Part shown: positions 26,788 to 40,600 of the stretch, in pieces
Layout of the letters: each line of letters begins with the position of its first letter
How positions within the stretch are numbered: the stretch's first letter is position 1
Assembly (NCBI GenBank): GCA_003956705.1
Contig: QZCP01000249.1
Location: 50,450-114,449 of the forward strand
Direction: 5' to 3'
DNA: 64,000 bases
From: Brevipalpus yothersi
Lineage: Eukaryota; Arthropoda; Arachnida; Trombidiformes; Tenuipalpidae
Translations under genes and position numbers: made by a program
The notes under the pieces: generated by a model
The model's input: only the letters and a program-made list of their open reading frames with translations
Told to the model about the DNA's origin: nothing
Database searches by the model: none

Positions 26788-26801
26788 GCCACTCATTTTC
26801 G
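26788..26801 (+). CDS. possible 14-base microexon after exon B
   Basis: This 14-base segment is flanked by a good acceptor (TTCATTGCACAG) and a good donor (G|GTAAGC). Joined to the last base of exon B it reads Ser-His-Ser-Phe-Ser and ends on a codon boundary, so it does not break the frame. Microexons of this size are known in neuronal and muscle genes of animals. The match may be chance, since short AG...GT pairs are common. I could not find a convincing next exon downstream in phase 0. Confidence 0.22.
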
Positions 26802-27537
26802 GTAAGCGATACTACTCGAGATGTGCTGGTTGAGAGGTATGGCTATATATGTGTATGCTTATAGCCGGAACGGAATATGATCTGGATCAATTTTCACGCT
26901 ATTATATCGAACCAGAGATTCATTCATCATGAATGATTATTATACTCACGGATGAGTCAGACTTGATTTCAAGATATCTTGAGCCAATATAGTTTCATAT
27001 TTATTGAGAGCAAGATAGATAGATAGATAGAAAGAGAGAGAGAGAGAGAGAGAAAATATTTGATCTTCTATGCAATAATGAAAATGGTCCGGATATTGCT
27101 TGTTCAACTACACACTCACAAAAATATTGGCTTTCTCTCTCTTCCAGAGATTCTGTTTCGCATATTGGAATAAGGCAATGAAATCCATTTATATATGACA
27201 AATTTTTCTATCTCTGTGGCTCGATGATCCATGGTATTTTATGGGCTCACTGTGAAGTGTTTCTGGATTGTAAGAGATGGAGAGAAGCGAGAAGAGCGCT
27301 CTTAAAATATAAGAATCATAATTGCTGATTAATCAGAAGATAAGATAGACAAATGTACGATTGCAATCCTGCACACGTATTAACATAGGCCTGGGTGAAG
27401 AAATTAGTGATCCAATGTGAAATAGGAACCTTATATTGAATTAGGGAAAAAAGCATTCGATCAGAAAACTCATGGGAAAGACCGAAGAAAATAACCCAAA
27501 AATGTTCTCGGCTCTCGAATGAACCACTTTTTACTTT

Positions 27538-27721
27538 CTACTCTATCAATATTCTATGAATCTGATTGTAACCAAATAAACTTGGAGTACAATTAGTTAA
27601 TCGTAAACTGCATTTGGTATTGTGGACCCATGGACCATAGGCGAGAGCTCTCTCCCCATCTTTGACAGTGTGTGCTCTATCTCTTTGCTTATGATTGGCA
27701 AAAAGCTTCACTCCGTTCGAG
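27538..27721 (-). CDS. candidate minus-strand terminal exon
   Basis: Read on the minus strand, an acceptor (GTGTTATTTCAG) is followed by one base of a split codon and 60 codons to TAG. The sequence is non-repetitive, includes RDRAHTVKDGERALAYGPWV and ends NQIHRILIE. About two thirds of codons start with a purine, as in true exons. No homology is evident to me. A weak internal donor exists (TGCA|GTTTAC), so the exon may be shorter. It lies under 1 kb from exons A and B but on the opposite strand. Confidence 0.3.
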
Positions 27722-27953
27722 CTGAAATAACACAGACACACTCTCACTTATTCATCGAACTGTAGTGGTACAGACCACTTGAGAACAAAGTTCTAACAAT
27801 TCGATAGATTCTCTATTCTTTCCATTTGCATTGAATCGCATGTTCGAGTGTGTTTTTTGCGCCATCTGTTATTATTATTATTATCGTTCTGGGACAATAT
27901 TCGGGAACAATTTTTATGGACCAGTTATGAAGGGGTCCTAAACATTCACACAG

Positions 27954-27988
<35 letters not shown>

Positions 27989-28126
27989 AGGGAAAGATGA
28001 AAGATGTGTAAGGTTCATCTATTCATTTTTGGCCTCTCTTTTGGCTATGAGGTGGAATAAAAGTGAGTTCATAGGCCACAGGCAAATCAACGACCTTTTC
28101 CTTCGATCTCTCTCCTAAATCAATTG

Positions 28127-28134
28127 TCTCTCTT

Positions 28135-28175
<41 letters not shown>
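28127..28175. repeat. imperfect (CT)n microsatellite
   Basis: A CT run with several CTTTC interruptions. Confidence 0.93.
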
Positions 28176-29350
28176 TATCGTGTAAGCTATTGAAATGATA
28201 AAGAATAGCAAATTCAACTGATGGAGGAAGCACATACACACATTTTACTTGCCTCCAATGGTGATAGTGGCAATCATATTGATGCCTGTGTGGATATGGA
28301 CCCACACATACACAAGCATCGGAAAAGCTATGGGACACATTCGAAACGCTCTTTTTTCAGAGCCAATTTTGCCTGCCATTTACGATGAGAGAAATGATTC
28401 AAAATCACACACACAAAATTGTGGCCAAGGTGTTGCAAGGATGTATGTGTCCAGGAAATATATATGTGTCTGTTTGAAGTGTGTAAAAGATGCTAGAAAA
28501 GTCTCTCTTTCACACACAGACAAGATTGGACATTTAAAGTTGGATGTAAGTCCATGTATTATGTGCGTCTTTTCGGGGGTCAAAAGTGATGAGAATAGCT
28601 TAAAATACTTCTCAAGGGTAACTAATCCATTCCAACATTCACTTTTGTACCTTCGGCTTCTTGTTCTTATTCACACCAAATTATGGTGGGCCATGCTTAT
28701 ACCTGGTGGTTCCCCTTACATTCTTTTCAAGCGTCTTATTTGTTAAGGAAAGAGAAAGAAGGAGAGAGAGCAAATTTTTTTCGGTCTCTCTCACAAGGTA
28801 TCTCACAAATATATGTATGTATATCACTGACAAGAGGGTCTTCCTGCTACCGCTGATGGTTGGACACGGTTTTTTCGGCCTCAAGTGTGACCAAGCCGAT
28901 CGGGACAGGCAAAATGTGTGTGTCTGTAGCACGCTTTTGGATTCCAGTGTGAAAATGTATTCATTTTCACAGTCACACACATGTACAGATTTTGGAATGA
29001 TCTGAAATCTTTGGAACTAATTATTGGCTACTGAACTGTCAATGACTTTTATGAATTTGAAAATTTTGTTACACCAGGTTCAATGATGTTCATGGATACA
29101 TTTGCATACGATTCTCATTCATGGTGCTGGTATTGATGGTACAAGTTATCCGTTACAAAATAGATCAACATTTTATCGGAAATAGAAACTTGTGAAGGGG
29201 AAACAGTAGTTGATTTGCATAGTGTGCAATTGGATTTTCATGGAATCATAAAAAATTAATCGATTAATCCATTGATCAACATAATCATCATTCAGATCAA
29301 TTTTGTCGATGTTGGTGATAAGCTTATGCAAATGGTGTTGGTTAGGGAAA

Positions 29351-29360
<10 letters not shown>

Positions 29361-29415
<55 letters not shown>
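29361..29415. repeat. (AG)27 microsatellite
   Basis: A pure run of 55 bases. Confidence 0.97.
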
Positions 29416-29419
<4 letters not shown>

Positions 29420-30284
29420 CAGGTTCACTGAATGTATTTGCGTAAAATGAATTAATAATGTTTGGAAAAAAAGCAAAACGAAATTTAATCCCTAAGTATA
29501 TTTACATATACTATAGTACATCCGATGTGATAAATTGCATCTTTCATCTTCATTGACTCGTCAAGAATATACATCAGAAATTGAAACTCACAGAGTTTTC
29601 GTTTTCTCTTTCACATGGTTATCATGGATCGGCCATTTAGATATCTATTTCGGTTTACACAGTGACCACCACCATATCGACCATGGCAGAGAGTAAAGAG
29701 ATGAAGAAAGAAAGAGAGAGAGAGAGAAGAAGTAGATGGTAAAGGAAGCGGAAAAAGTTTGGGTTTAATTTTGGGATTAGTTGATTCAAGTAGCGTGAAC
29801 CATTGAAAAATTGATGATCGCTGCTACCGTGTGTACTGTTATCGGTATGGATGAATTTATAAACATTCACGAAGCGAAAAACCAAGCCCAACAGAGGCCA
29901 TACAGAATGGCTGAACAATTGTTCTTCTCTCTCTCACTCACTGACCAAACAAGCACTCCATGCTGGGTACTCTATGGTCAATGTACACACACACACACAC
30001 ACAAGCACTCACACTGGACAGTTAGCAATAGTTGATCAAACTCCCATGGAATGTTTACCATGGGCAGCCAATGAATTCGATATCATTTCAAGAATCAAAA
30101 TTGGCTAGCCCACACTGGAGTCACACCACACCACACTTGAACATGAAGACGAAGTATCTTAGAATGGACTGGAGGTCTCATGTCCATGGGATATTTTCAA
30201 CTATCTGGTCTTACTCGTATATAAATATTCTGATGGGTTCATTTCAGCTGCTCTCTCTCTCTCTCTCTCTCTCTCTTCGCACAG

Positions 30285-30396
30285 TGGCCGTAAATTCTTT
30301 CGCTCTTTTCCAAAAAAAGTGATCACCGGTCATCCACCGCCGCGTGAAATGGCCGCTTCTTTTTCCCGGGGATCACTATCAATTCAATTATCTTAA
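30285..30396 (+). CDS. candidate C-terminal exon in a CpG-rich island
   Basis: After a (CT)n tract and TCTTCGCACAG, an open frame of 36 codons runs to TAA, with one split-codon base at its start: GRKFFRSFPKKVITGHPPP then REMAASFSRGSLSIQLS. The surrounding 120 bases are the most CpG-dense in the window (ACCGCCGCGTG, CCCGGGG). A second frame is open across the same island to 30526 and ends at a donor-like AAAAG|GTAATT, and the minus strand is also partly open. The island may be exonic, but the frame is uncertain; it might instead be a promoter-type CpG cluster. Confidence 0.2.
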
Positions 30397-31438
30397 CATG
30401 GACATCAGATCATTTCCATGGTTCATGTGGATGTTTTGCAAAGAGAAAGAGAGAGAATGTCCAGCGTGTTTTCATGCCCATCAAGGGCCATCTCTTTCGC
30501 TCTCTACGTGCCCATGCAAAAGGTAATTTTTTTCTCTCTCTTCAGCTGCTCGGCTAGCAGCAAAGTTAAACAAGAAGAAAAATAAATCGATTGAAAACTA
30601 AACCATTAACCATTGGAAGCATTATTAATCACCAATGGTTAACTAACGGCCAGGTATCCAGTGTCCATGTCAGTGGCATGTTATAAAAGCGTGTTCACAG
30701 GCCATCATCCAAGCGTATGTGTATGTGTAAGTATGTTGGACACACTTTTTGAGCTCATGTCTAATAACCTGTTCAATGGAGGACCCTCAAAAAAAATTGA
30801 TTATCACTGGAAATAACTTTGATACTTCATCAGTGATACCATTCTATGTGTATTCTGTGTATACTTTTCTCGGAGGATCCTCTTCATTGGCCGTCTCACA
30901 GTGATGATTGTGATAATAATAATAATAATTTTACTTGCTTTTTTGGTTGATTTTGCAATCCCTATTCATTTCATGTTCTCCACCTTCTTTTTGCTTCTCC
31001 TCCTCTTTCTTCATCATCGCCTTCTTCTTCTTCTTTTCTCTTCATCAGCATCTTTTCCTCCAGGCCTTTAGACTTGATATACACCAGAAATTTGATAATC
31101 TAATTTGCATACATTAATTTGTCATTCTGTGAAAGATAGTGAGAAGAGAGAGAAAGATAGTGGAAAGAGAGAGAGAGAGAGAATATCATTTGTCCTGTGT
31201 GCAAAACTGATGGTCCTGAATCAACTTGAATCACATTGAAACATAAAATATATGGTATACAGCAAAATTTAGATGAAGAATAAAGAGTTGAGCTAAAAAT
31301 CATTAAAATCCATTGATCGGATTTAATATTTTAAGGGTGAGATTTATATGCATCAATGACTGAGCCCACTCTTACATGATCACAAATATATATATTTATA
31401 ATTTAGGAGTGAATATTAAATGGGAATAAAAGGAAGCT

Positions 31439-31442
<4 letters not shown>

Positions 31443-31513
<71 letters not shown>
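31443..31513. repeat. (AG)35 microsatellite
   Basis: A pure 71-base run; a second AG tract of about 33 bases follows at 31687-31719. Confidence 0.97.
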
Positions 31514-31518
<5 letters not shown>

Positions 31519-31683
31519 AAAAAGTGGGATGCTCAAAATGAATCGATCATTTGAATGTATAAAAATTCTGACACTAAAATTGTTTGAAAAGTTGGTGTGC
31601 ATGATGAATGAATTTATTTTAACTCATTTTTTCTCTCTCTCACAATAACAGTTATAAATGCAATGAGAGTAATCATCATTGTC

Positions 31684-31722
<39 letters not shown>

Positions 31723-33010
31723 TAAAATTGTCATTCATAATTCATATTTCATGATCAAATAGAACAAGTTGAATGTTGTATTGTTTTAATTTTGATGCGT
31801 GATGAGCGAATTATAAAAGGATGAGAGAGATGGAGAAAGTTAAAATATATATGAGAGGATGCTGTGTGATGTTGGAAAGAGAGAGATGAAAAAGTAGTGC
31901 TAATAGTATTTCGAGAACATAAGCTCACGACAAGGCTTACAAGTTAGACTAATTTTGATCAGTATTATAAAATGTGTATCGTGTGTTTGTAATGCGTAAC
32001 TGATTTGGAGCCATCAAGTTGATGGTGTTCTAATGAATTTAGGATAAATCGATGAGCATGGAAAAGAAAAGAAAAGTTTGCTCAAATAGAGAAAGAAAGA
32101 AAGAAAGAAAGAAAGAGAGAAGTAACAACAGTCTTAGGAAAATGGGCAAAGAATAGAAAGACAAATGACAATCTCTTGGAAAAGAACAATGGATAAATTA
32201 CGTAAAGTAAAAGCTTTACTATTCAAATCATTTGAAAAGTTTTTCCCGAGCCACAAATGATTCAAATGAGAACACTTTTACTCTTCCATCTTTCACTCTC
32301 TCTCTCTCCATCCTCATCCCCATTCTCTCTCTCTCATCCTTCCTTGATTCTTCTTTTTCGGAAATCATTTTGAATCAATCTTTCAGACTTTGCGAAATCG
32401 ATTGTCTTCGGATAAAAAGGAGAATCAAGTTAGCTAATTTGCATCTCATGAGGCTGTAGATCACGCTTGAAAAATATCTTTTCTCTTTCTGAATTTTCTT
32501 CTTTTGTCATTCAACTTTTGATTCACACACACACACATTTTTTGATCACGATCAAATTCGAAAAAAGGGAATCATCAGATTTCACTTCATGTTCATCAGC
32601 ATTCATAAGAAATTTGAGATTCATTCATGACACATTCACTCACTCACTCATAATTCACATTCCGAATCACACACAATGTTCTTTGTCATATGCAAAAAAG
32701 TATCAAAGAGAGAGAGAGGAAAACATAAGAACTATGTAACAAAGTTTACATGAGATCCACACAAAATTCCTTCGAAATCTGAAGATACCTTTCACTGTAT
32801 ATGAGGACCAAATTTTCAATCTTTCCGAAATTTTTTCACTCATTTTCACTATTCATGTTTTAACGAGGTACGAAAAATTTCTCTCTCTCTCTCCTTCTCA
32901 AATTGTTTTATAATGTTTCACCTCTGGATATAATATGTATTCTCAGAAAATGCTACGCTTCTCTCAGATAGGAAAAGCAAACAACTCATAAATAGATGCA
33001 GATGTTGAGG

Positions 33011-33013
<3 letters not shown>

Positions 33014-33047
<34 letters not shown>
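33014..33047. repeat. (CT)17 microsatellite
   Basis: A pure 34-base run. GT-rich patches at 33146-33162 and 33218-33231 lie close by. Confidence 0.95.
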
Positions 33048-33052
<5 letters not shown>

Positions 33053-33683
33053 CCTTGTAAAACTGTTAGCTCATAGCCTGAGGCTATTTTACAATATTTC
33101 TTGCACTGTTTGCCGCTGCATGCCGGCAGCCTCTTAACTTCATGTGTGCCTGTGTGTGTGTACATGTGAACAAATAGCCTGTTGATGATGGTCAGTTTGT
33201 ACTTCGGTGTGTGCCTGTGTGTGTGTGTGTGTTCTATCTGGACTGGTCTAAGATCCAATTGGCAAAGTCCTCACAAACATAGGCATCGGTCAGGAACAAA
33301 TCAGTGTTCATCCATTATACAAGCCTCTCTGTGTGTGTATATAGTGATCTGAGGCCGAAGATTGTGAATGTGTTTGCAGCCTTTGGCCTCTCACTGGAGG
33401 TTCCTTCTGAAAGCACAGAATTTTCTGTTCCTTTTTGTCGAAAAATTCGATGCCCAGCAAAACAGTAAACACAGGATGAACAAATATTGTCCACACATAC
33501 CGAATGTCCGGTCTAATGTGATAATGAGATGAGCGAAAAAGGGCTTCAAAAGAGAAAAATTGATAATGAAATGGAACAGATATTCGTTTCTCCTCTCCAA
33601 CAAAAGTGTGGAAAGTATTGACCAGAAGCGATGGTGAAAGGCTTACCAACCGGCAACCGGACAACTGACCACAATTTGTTTTC

Positions 33684-33687
<4 letters not shown>

Positions 33688-33736
<49 letters not shown>
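33688..33736. repeat. (CT)24 microsatellite
   Basis: A pure run of 49 bases. Confidence 0.97.
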
Positions 33737-33741
<5 letters not shown>

Positions 33742-34279
33742 ACTGGTCCTAGGCCTGTGTTGACAATTGTTTCAAAATTTTTTCCTCTGGTCCGAGCATA
33801 CATGATGGATAAACATCGCCTGGAGAAAGGGGTGGCAATAAAGAATTTCGATTGGCAAAAAGAGGGATGTCAGGAAGAGAGAAAGTGAGAATAAAAGGCT
33901 TTGTTGTGAAAAAGGATTGGTATTTGGACACAAACACACAGACACAGACATTTTTGCTGATATATTTGGAATTGATGTGAACAATGGATGGGGATCCAGG
34001 GAAAGAATGATTCTTTCTCTCTCTCTCTGGAACTCGGATGGTAGAAATTCTTTTCTCAAATGGACTTTGGGTTAAAATGAATTGGGAAATCATCGAATGG
34101 AAACAAGTCATTGCACTTTAGACCAGGAACACACACTTTTTTTGAGGAATTTTGTTTCTTCTTCTGTTACTATTGATGAATTGATCAATCGAAGAGGTTA
34201 TAAATTACCGGTGACACTTGATAGTGGAACATGAATCCCATTTCAGATAAGAGGAAGAGAGATGAAGAGAGAGAGAGAT

Positions 34280-34280
<1 letters not shown>

Positions 34281-34343
<63 letters not shown>
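34281..34343. repeat. (GA)31 microsatellite
   Basis: A pure run preceded by shorter GA blocks interrupted by GATGAA. Confidence 0.97.
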
Positions 34344-34346
<3 letters not shown>

Positions 34347-37337
34347 GTGGAATATCGTGAATCAGCAAGCATACACAAGCCGATGGAATGTATCAATATT
34401 TTTAAACAGAGAGGGAAAAAGAGAGGAAAAGAGAGAGAAAGAAGAAATATATATCATCTTTTCTCTTGGGTGACACTAACTAAAGACCGTTCTGACAACT
34501 TCTTAGTTCAGCAATTTGATCTTGTGTATATGTTGATCACTTTTTCAAAGTCAACGACAAGCCCTTCTTACGGGACAACTCCGAAAAGCATGGGCCCGAT
34601 CAACTAAGCCCCTAAACATTCTTAAAACTTTCCGAACATAACACACACATACACACTCATACAACTATGGCCACCATGGCTGTCTGTATAGTTTACAGTC
34701 AAACTTGATACTCTTGAGAAAAAAAATTAATTAATGAGCAAATTTTATGCATAATTATTCATATTTTTCTTGAATACATCTTTGGATTCCATGAAAAACG
34801 GATCGTATTATGCAAACTGATGACTGCTATTTTGGCTATAAACAAACATGATTCATTCTCTTTTTCCTTCTTCCGTTCACTTGTTATTGTGGGTATACAT
34901 TTTTTTGTGTGATATAAGAGATGAATTTTGAGATGAACGAGGCAGCTTCTTTTCTTTAAGTTGATGTTGAGCCGGAAAAAAATAAGATGGACACAACATC
35001 TCAAAGTAATGTAAGAGGATCTTGTCCATCTTCTTTTGTCCACATTTGCATTATCATCAAGTTCAAGTATCATGATAATGAGGGCTATTTTGTCTGGAGA
35101 AGCAAATTTTTAGTGTCTTCATGTCTTTCCCTAAGAAGCCAGTTAAAATTTAAATCAGATGAATGTGAGTGCGTGTGTGTGTGGCTGTTAAAATTCATCT
35201 TTTTTTGTGGTTCCTTCAACCTCCTACATGCATCATGTTGGTGAATAAATTATCTTTCAATTAAATCCTATCTGCCGCTACTTTTGGCATTTTTTATCGT
35301 CCTTTATCGTCCAAAATTTTTTTCTTTTCTTTTCCATTGAATTTTGGTATAAGTCTTGTTAAAATTTTTTCTTCTAGTCTCTTTTGACCATAAAAATACC
35401 CCAAAATTTTATCTCCATTGCTGGTAAATATATTTTCGAAACATGATACCCCCGAAAGTGAAATCTTGATGATTCCAAGTTTTTCACCATACAAGAAGTA
35501 GCAAATTGTTGGAATCCAATGTCCAGTAGAAGAATAAGTCAAAAGGAAACAACAAAAGCAGACAGAGCATGAATGATGTTCTTGTTCTTAATGATACTTG
35601 TTTTACTCTGATCCAATGTCAGCATCAAGAAGAATAAGATCTTTATCATCTCTCTCTCTCTCTCTCTTTCTCTCGCTATTTTATCATGATTCTCATGATC
35701 TTCTGGGCAAAGATGAGAAAAAGTGTTGATGGCGGAACAGTAATGGACGGAGAGATATCATGTCTTGTGTCTCTGGGTAGCCCTAGTTACTAGGATATAA
35801 AGTGGATTCTCATTGTTTTTCGAATTCCAAAGATGAAGAGAGAGAGAAGATAGTGACAATATCGGATGAATTTCCTATTGGCCTCTGGCAGGCTGCTCAT
35901 GTCATCACAATCATGTTGAACCAGAGGAAGAAAGAAAGAAAAAAAAGAGAAAGAGAGAGAGAGAGATGGAATGAGTATCAAATCAATCGATTGATGAGAT
36001 AGGCTCAAAGATGGGGAAGAATGAAGAATGTGTCTCCAAGAGAGAGGAGGATGAGTGATGATCATAATGCAATCCCATCTCTTTCTTGATCCTCATCTTT
36101 TGCTCAGTTAATTCACATTGATTGTTGGCTCAATTCACTTCACTATTCATTACTATTCCTTTATCGCACATTTACAGATTTTCTTGGCGAAACTAGATAC
36201 AGATTCGTGTTTTTCATCAACTTCTTATTTATCTAGAGGAATTATTCTCTTCAGTTGAAAGCTCAGATTGTAGCAGAATGAACCTTGTAGCCGCTATTCG
36301 AGATTAAGGTTTCCAAGAATTTTCAAGATTCACCCTGAACTCGATGCATATAGTATATAGATTTGATATGATATTGAGAGTTGACAAAAATGACATTCTT
36401 TTTTGTTACCAAAATTTCCATATAAAAGCAATTAAAGAAGATTTTGCTTCACATTCATTACCATCATCATAACAGCAATTAAAATACCTATTCTAGAGCT
36501 CAAATTACTCCATCATCACAATTGAAACGAGTTTGTATTCCCTATGTGTGTGAAAGAATAGTTTCAAAGGCCCCAATGAAGTGAAAAATTATCGGCTACC
36601 ATGTGATTCTCATTAGTCCAATGTATCATCATCATGCATACTAGTTCCATTGGAAGAAGTTATGATTAGTAAGATCATCATCAACTGAAACCAATTTCTA
36701 TTGACTAAGTTCACTGCTGTTTGTACACGTACTACAATCAACAACAATGTATGTGTTGGGCAAAAGTTTGGCACGTTTGAATTAGCGTTCGCTCCGAAAA
36801 AAGGACCTGAAAAAAAAAATTTTTTCCACCTCAAAGGCTTCTCAAGCTCTCGAAGAATAAGGAGGAGTAGGAGGAGGCTCCAATGATGCTGAAAAAAATG
36901 AAAGAGAGAGCAAATTTAGCCTCAAGCTATCGTAAAAAAATGGACAAGCTATCGGTTAAATTTTTCATAGCAAAAAAGAAGTCCTCTTCTCAGGTTCATG
37001 TGTGTGTACGTGTGTACGTGTATACTAATTTAGGAGTGAAACAAAACAATGCCCTAAATGATAGCCTTCTCGAGATACTGTATTCCCTTCAAAAAATTGA
37101 GCCCAAAAATTTTGGTCCTCTATCATATTACTCTCTCTCTCTCTTCCTTGTTCTTCTTCGGGTTCTGTCCACTCCCTTCGATTCACTTTTGAAGCCACTT
37201 TGACCTAAGCTCAGGTTACCCGAAAATACATACACACAGGCCACTTCTCCAATGTCCACCCTTAAAAGTGGACCTTCTCTTTTCCACCCCCTCCTCCTCC
37301 GGTCAAAGACCATTGGTATGGACAAAGATGATGGAGA

Positions 37338-37338
37338 A

Positions 37339-37394
<56 letters not shown>
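37338..37394. repeat. (AG)n microsatellite
   Basis: An AG run with AAAG interruptions at its start. Confidence 0.95.
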
Positions 37395-37397
<3 letters not shown>

Positions 37398-37586
37398 CTG
37401 TTATCTATTCACGGTCAAAGTGGTCATATTTCGTTTGCGAGAATAGTGTTCACTTGATTGTGGCCAAAGATTGCAAGAGAAAAGAGTCGATGAGAAGTAG
37501 TTTTTCGAGCAGCATCAAAATATATTGGCTTTTGCTGACATTGGAACCGATCTGAATATCATTTTTCTCTCTTTCCTATCCCTCTT

Positions 37587-37618
<32 letters not shown>

Positions 37619-40600
37619 ATTTCTATGGGAAAAGTTTGCACACTCACAAATATACACACATCAATCCGAAATGGCTGATCTTAGATATCGATTGTGTTTA
37701 ACTGTATGGGAAAGCAGAGCTTCCTGATTGTGTGTGTGTAGTTTTATCACCAATTCGTCAAACACTATCGACTATCACTATTCAACGGACTGTGTGTATG
37801 GTCCACAGTTATTGACACAAAACGCTAAATGAGACTTGAGATGTACTTTGACCTCAGATATTGAGATTAGCATTGGCGATGAGGTGAGAGATGAAGCTCT
37901 TTTTTGGGAAGTTTGTTGAAAAGTTGAAAATTAACGGTCAAAATATGATGATTTTCATCTCATTTGATACACTACTTGAATGTGAGCTGTTTCTGGTTGA
38001 TTTAATTATTTATGGAAGTTTTCTAATGAGAATTGCCAAAATTTAGCTGATTGATTTATGCTTCCAGCATCATTTCATCAATGCCATTCCGGAGCAACAT
38101 TCAAAACATACCCATTACATGAGCTTGTAGAGAAATTTTGTGGCTCTGTTGGTAAACAAATAATTGAATCATGCAAACGATGTTCAATATCAGTATCATT
38201 CTGGGAATCTTGGTTTGATTAATTATGCTCTATTTCTGTAGCTATATTTGACCAAAATGAACTTTTTTCACTTCTATCTTGAATAGTTGGAAAAATTCTT
38301 GTCCCAAGGGTAAGTGTGATATGTTTTTGTATCATTCAAAGTTGGAACAACAATTAGATACATTCCTACAGATTCAAAGATAGACTTTTTGTGGAGAAAA
38401 AGAATAAACTAAGTGAATAAATTCTTTAGAAGAATGAGAATTTTTTTCCTTTTTTCCAATTGAATTCATTTCTATGGGCGTATAATAAAAATTGAATTCA
38501 ATGTATTTTCCCATGGAAATGATTCAATTCAAATCTATTCCTTTCCCACAATAATAGAATTTAATTTTTGTCAAATTTTGGCAACCTAATTTCCTTTTCA
38601 CCTGAAGGGCTTCCAGGAACATACATTCCAACACAATGCGTATGCATCAGACTAAAAAAAGGTGAACATGCGACCAGAATGTTCCATGTAATTTGAATAG
38701 AATCAGCCATTACATTCCATAAGCTTTTCATTGTAGCATACATTTTTCATGTTCAATTTCCTGTGGACATTGTGTGATAAGCCATGTGTACCATGTATCA
38801 TGAGTAGAAGAGAAAATTCTGCCTGCATGAGTATGTGTTATGTAATATTAGTTAATATTATCTAAGTTTAAAAGGTTAAAGTGAGTATTTCTCCTGATAT
38901 CATGATATGAAGAATATTTTGATTCATTTAATACTGAAAATCTCAAGAAACCTCCATCTGAGTCACATCTTTTGTATCATTTTTCGCAACTTTTTCATCT
39001 CACTTGAGAGCCCGTTTCAAGTTTGTACCCTGCAAGTGGCAATCAGACAGAGGTTATCATTGAAATTGGGCAAAAAATCAAGTGAACCCAACTCGGGACC
39101 AATAATTATTTTCGCTAGGTTTTCTCACTTGCTTGAGCAAGAGCGATAGAAAAGTCTGAAAATGATCTGATGAAGATGATAGACCCATGAACGGAGGCCA
39201 TTTGACGCCCTCACTTCAAATAACTTTATCAAAAAACTTGGTGAGTCTTATATTTGGACTTTTTTGTCTGTCTCAATACACTGAACTGGTGTTGGGATCA
39301 GTTTGACGGATGAAGATGTCTGATATTTTGATGGAAATGGAAAAATAAATACTATGAACAGGAAGAAAGGACTGTCCTTCATGATATAATCAAGGAAATT
39401 CTAAGATTTTGGTTCAAATGCTTTTTTGGATCATCTTATTGCATTCAATTGACTACATTGATTGACTTCAAAACTTCACAAAGTGCTCGAAAAGTTTCAT
39501 TGATGATAAATTTTCTGTTCTCACAAAAATTTAAATTGCTTCCTGTGGCCAGTCTCGAGAACTTTGAGAAGTTCTGATGCTTTTAAATCATTTTAGAAAA
39601 TTTGATCAAATCATAGATAAATTGTCTACCAATCGATACCATTCTTCTCAGAAGGATTTCCAGATCGAGAATCACTTCTATAATATCAGTAAATATTCTT
39701 TCTAATTTTTTGAGTTCAACTTGAATTCATATCATCATACCATTTGAATGATATTTCAATGACTCATGCAAGAAAAAACAATTTCATGAGTATTTTATAG
39801 CATACACATCGATTTGAATATTCAACACATTCACATGAACCATATCAGTGTGAATAAATTCAATCTCAAATCTGATGATGATCAGTCGACAGTGTAACAT
39901 GTAATATCATCACATTTGGGTGATGAAAAATATTTCTCCTCTTTTATCATCCACACCTTTTATTGCTACCTTTCACTTTTGACAAGACACACACATTCAT
40001 ATATGTAGATATTCTAAGCACTCGATCAGATGGCAAGAATAATGTTCCACCATTATTGTTGGAATAGAGGAGAGAGAGAGAAAATTTCACCCAAAATTGC
40101 ATCAATTATTCAACATTTAATTGTGAATTTATCGCAATCGAAATATTGCACTCCTCACATTTCATTTCATCCATATTTAAATATATATCATGCACACGCA
40201 CACACATTGTGCAAGTCAATCAAGAGCAGAGGAAAAATGGGAAGCTAACAAAAAGGATGAAACTTTGTTCAAATCTTGTATTCAAATGGATTTACAGCAC
40301 CATATTGCTCAGTTCACCAGCTACAACCATTGCTTATGAAGGTTATTGAATGATTACATTGGGTAACATGTCCTCATCACCAATCTCGAAGTTGCATTGA
40401 ATTTTTTCTTTCTGTCATGAATAAACAATCTCTTTGGAAAAAGGTTGAGGATGGAGGATGACAATCGAGAACATTGAATCTTCATCTTTATCTCTCCTCT
40501 TCTCTTCCTCCAACTGATCCCCAGGCAATATTACATCACATCGGAAAAGGTCACCAATATGTATCAAAGATGCGGAAGAGAGAGAGAGAGAAAGATGAAA

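Larger units (their letters stand above)
27722..30284. other. mixed region with ambiguous open frames
   Basis: Open segments with ordinary amino-acid composition occur at 28249-28746, 28830-29005 (DKRVFLLPLMVGHGFFGLKC) and 29814-29940 (MIAATVCTVIGMDEFINIHE). Each lacks a convincing pair of splice sites, so none is called. Confidence 0.4.

Noticed and set aside
26455..26796. 113-codon minus-strand ORF opposite exons A and B
   Set aside because: Codons are mostly pyrimidine-first and it crosses strong plus-strand splice sites; more likely the shadow of those exons.
28249..28746. 165-codon ORF
   Set aside because: Mixed composition but no consistent codon bias, and CACACA repeats inside; no acceptor or donor pair that fits. 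Left as an open question rather than a gene.
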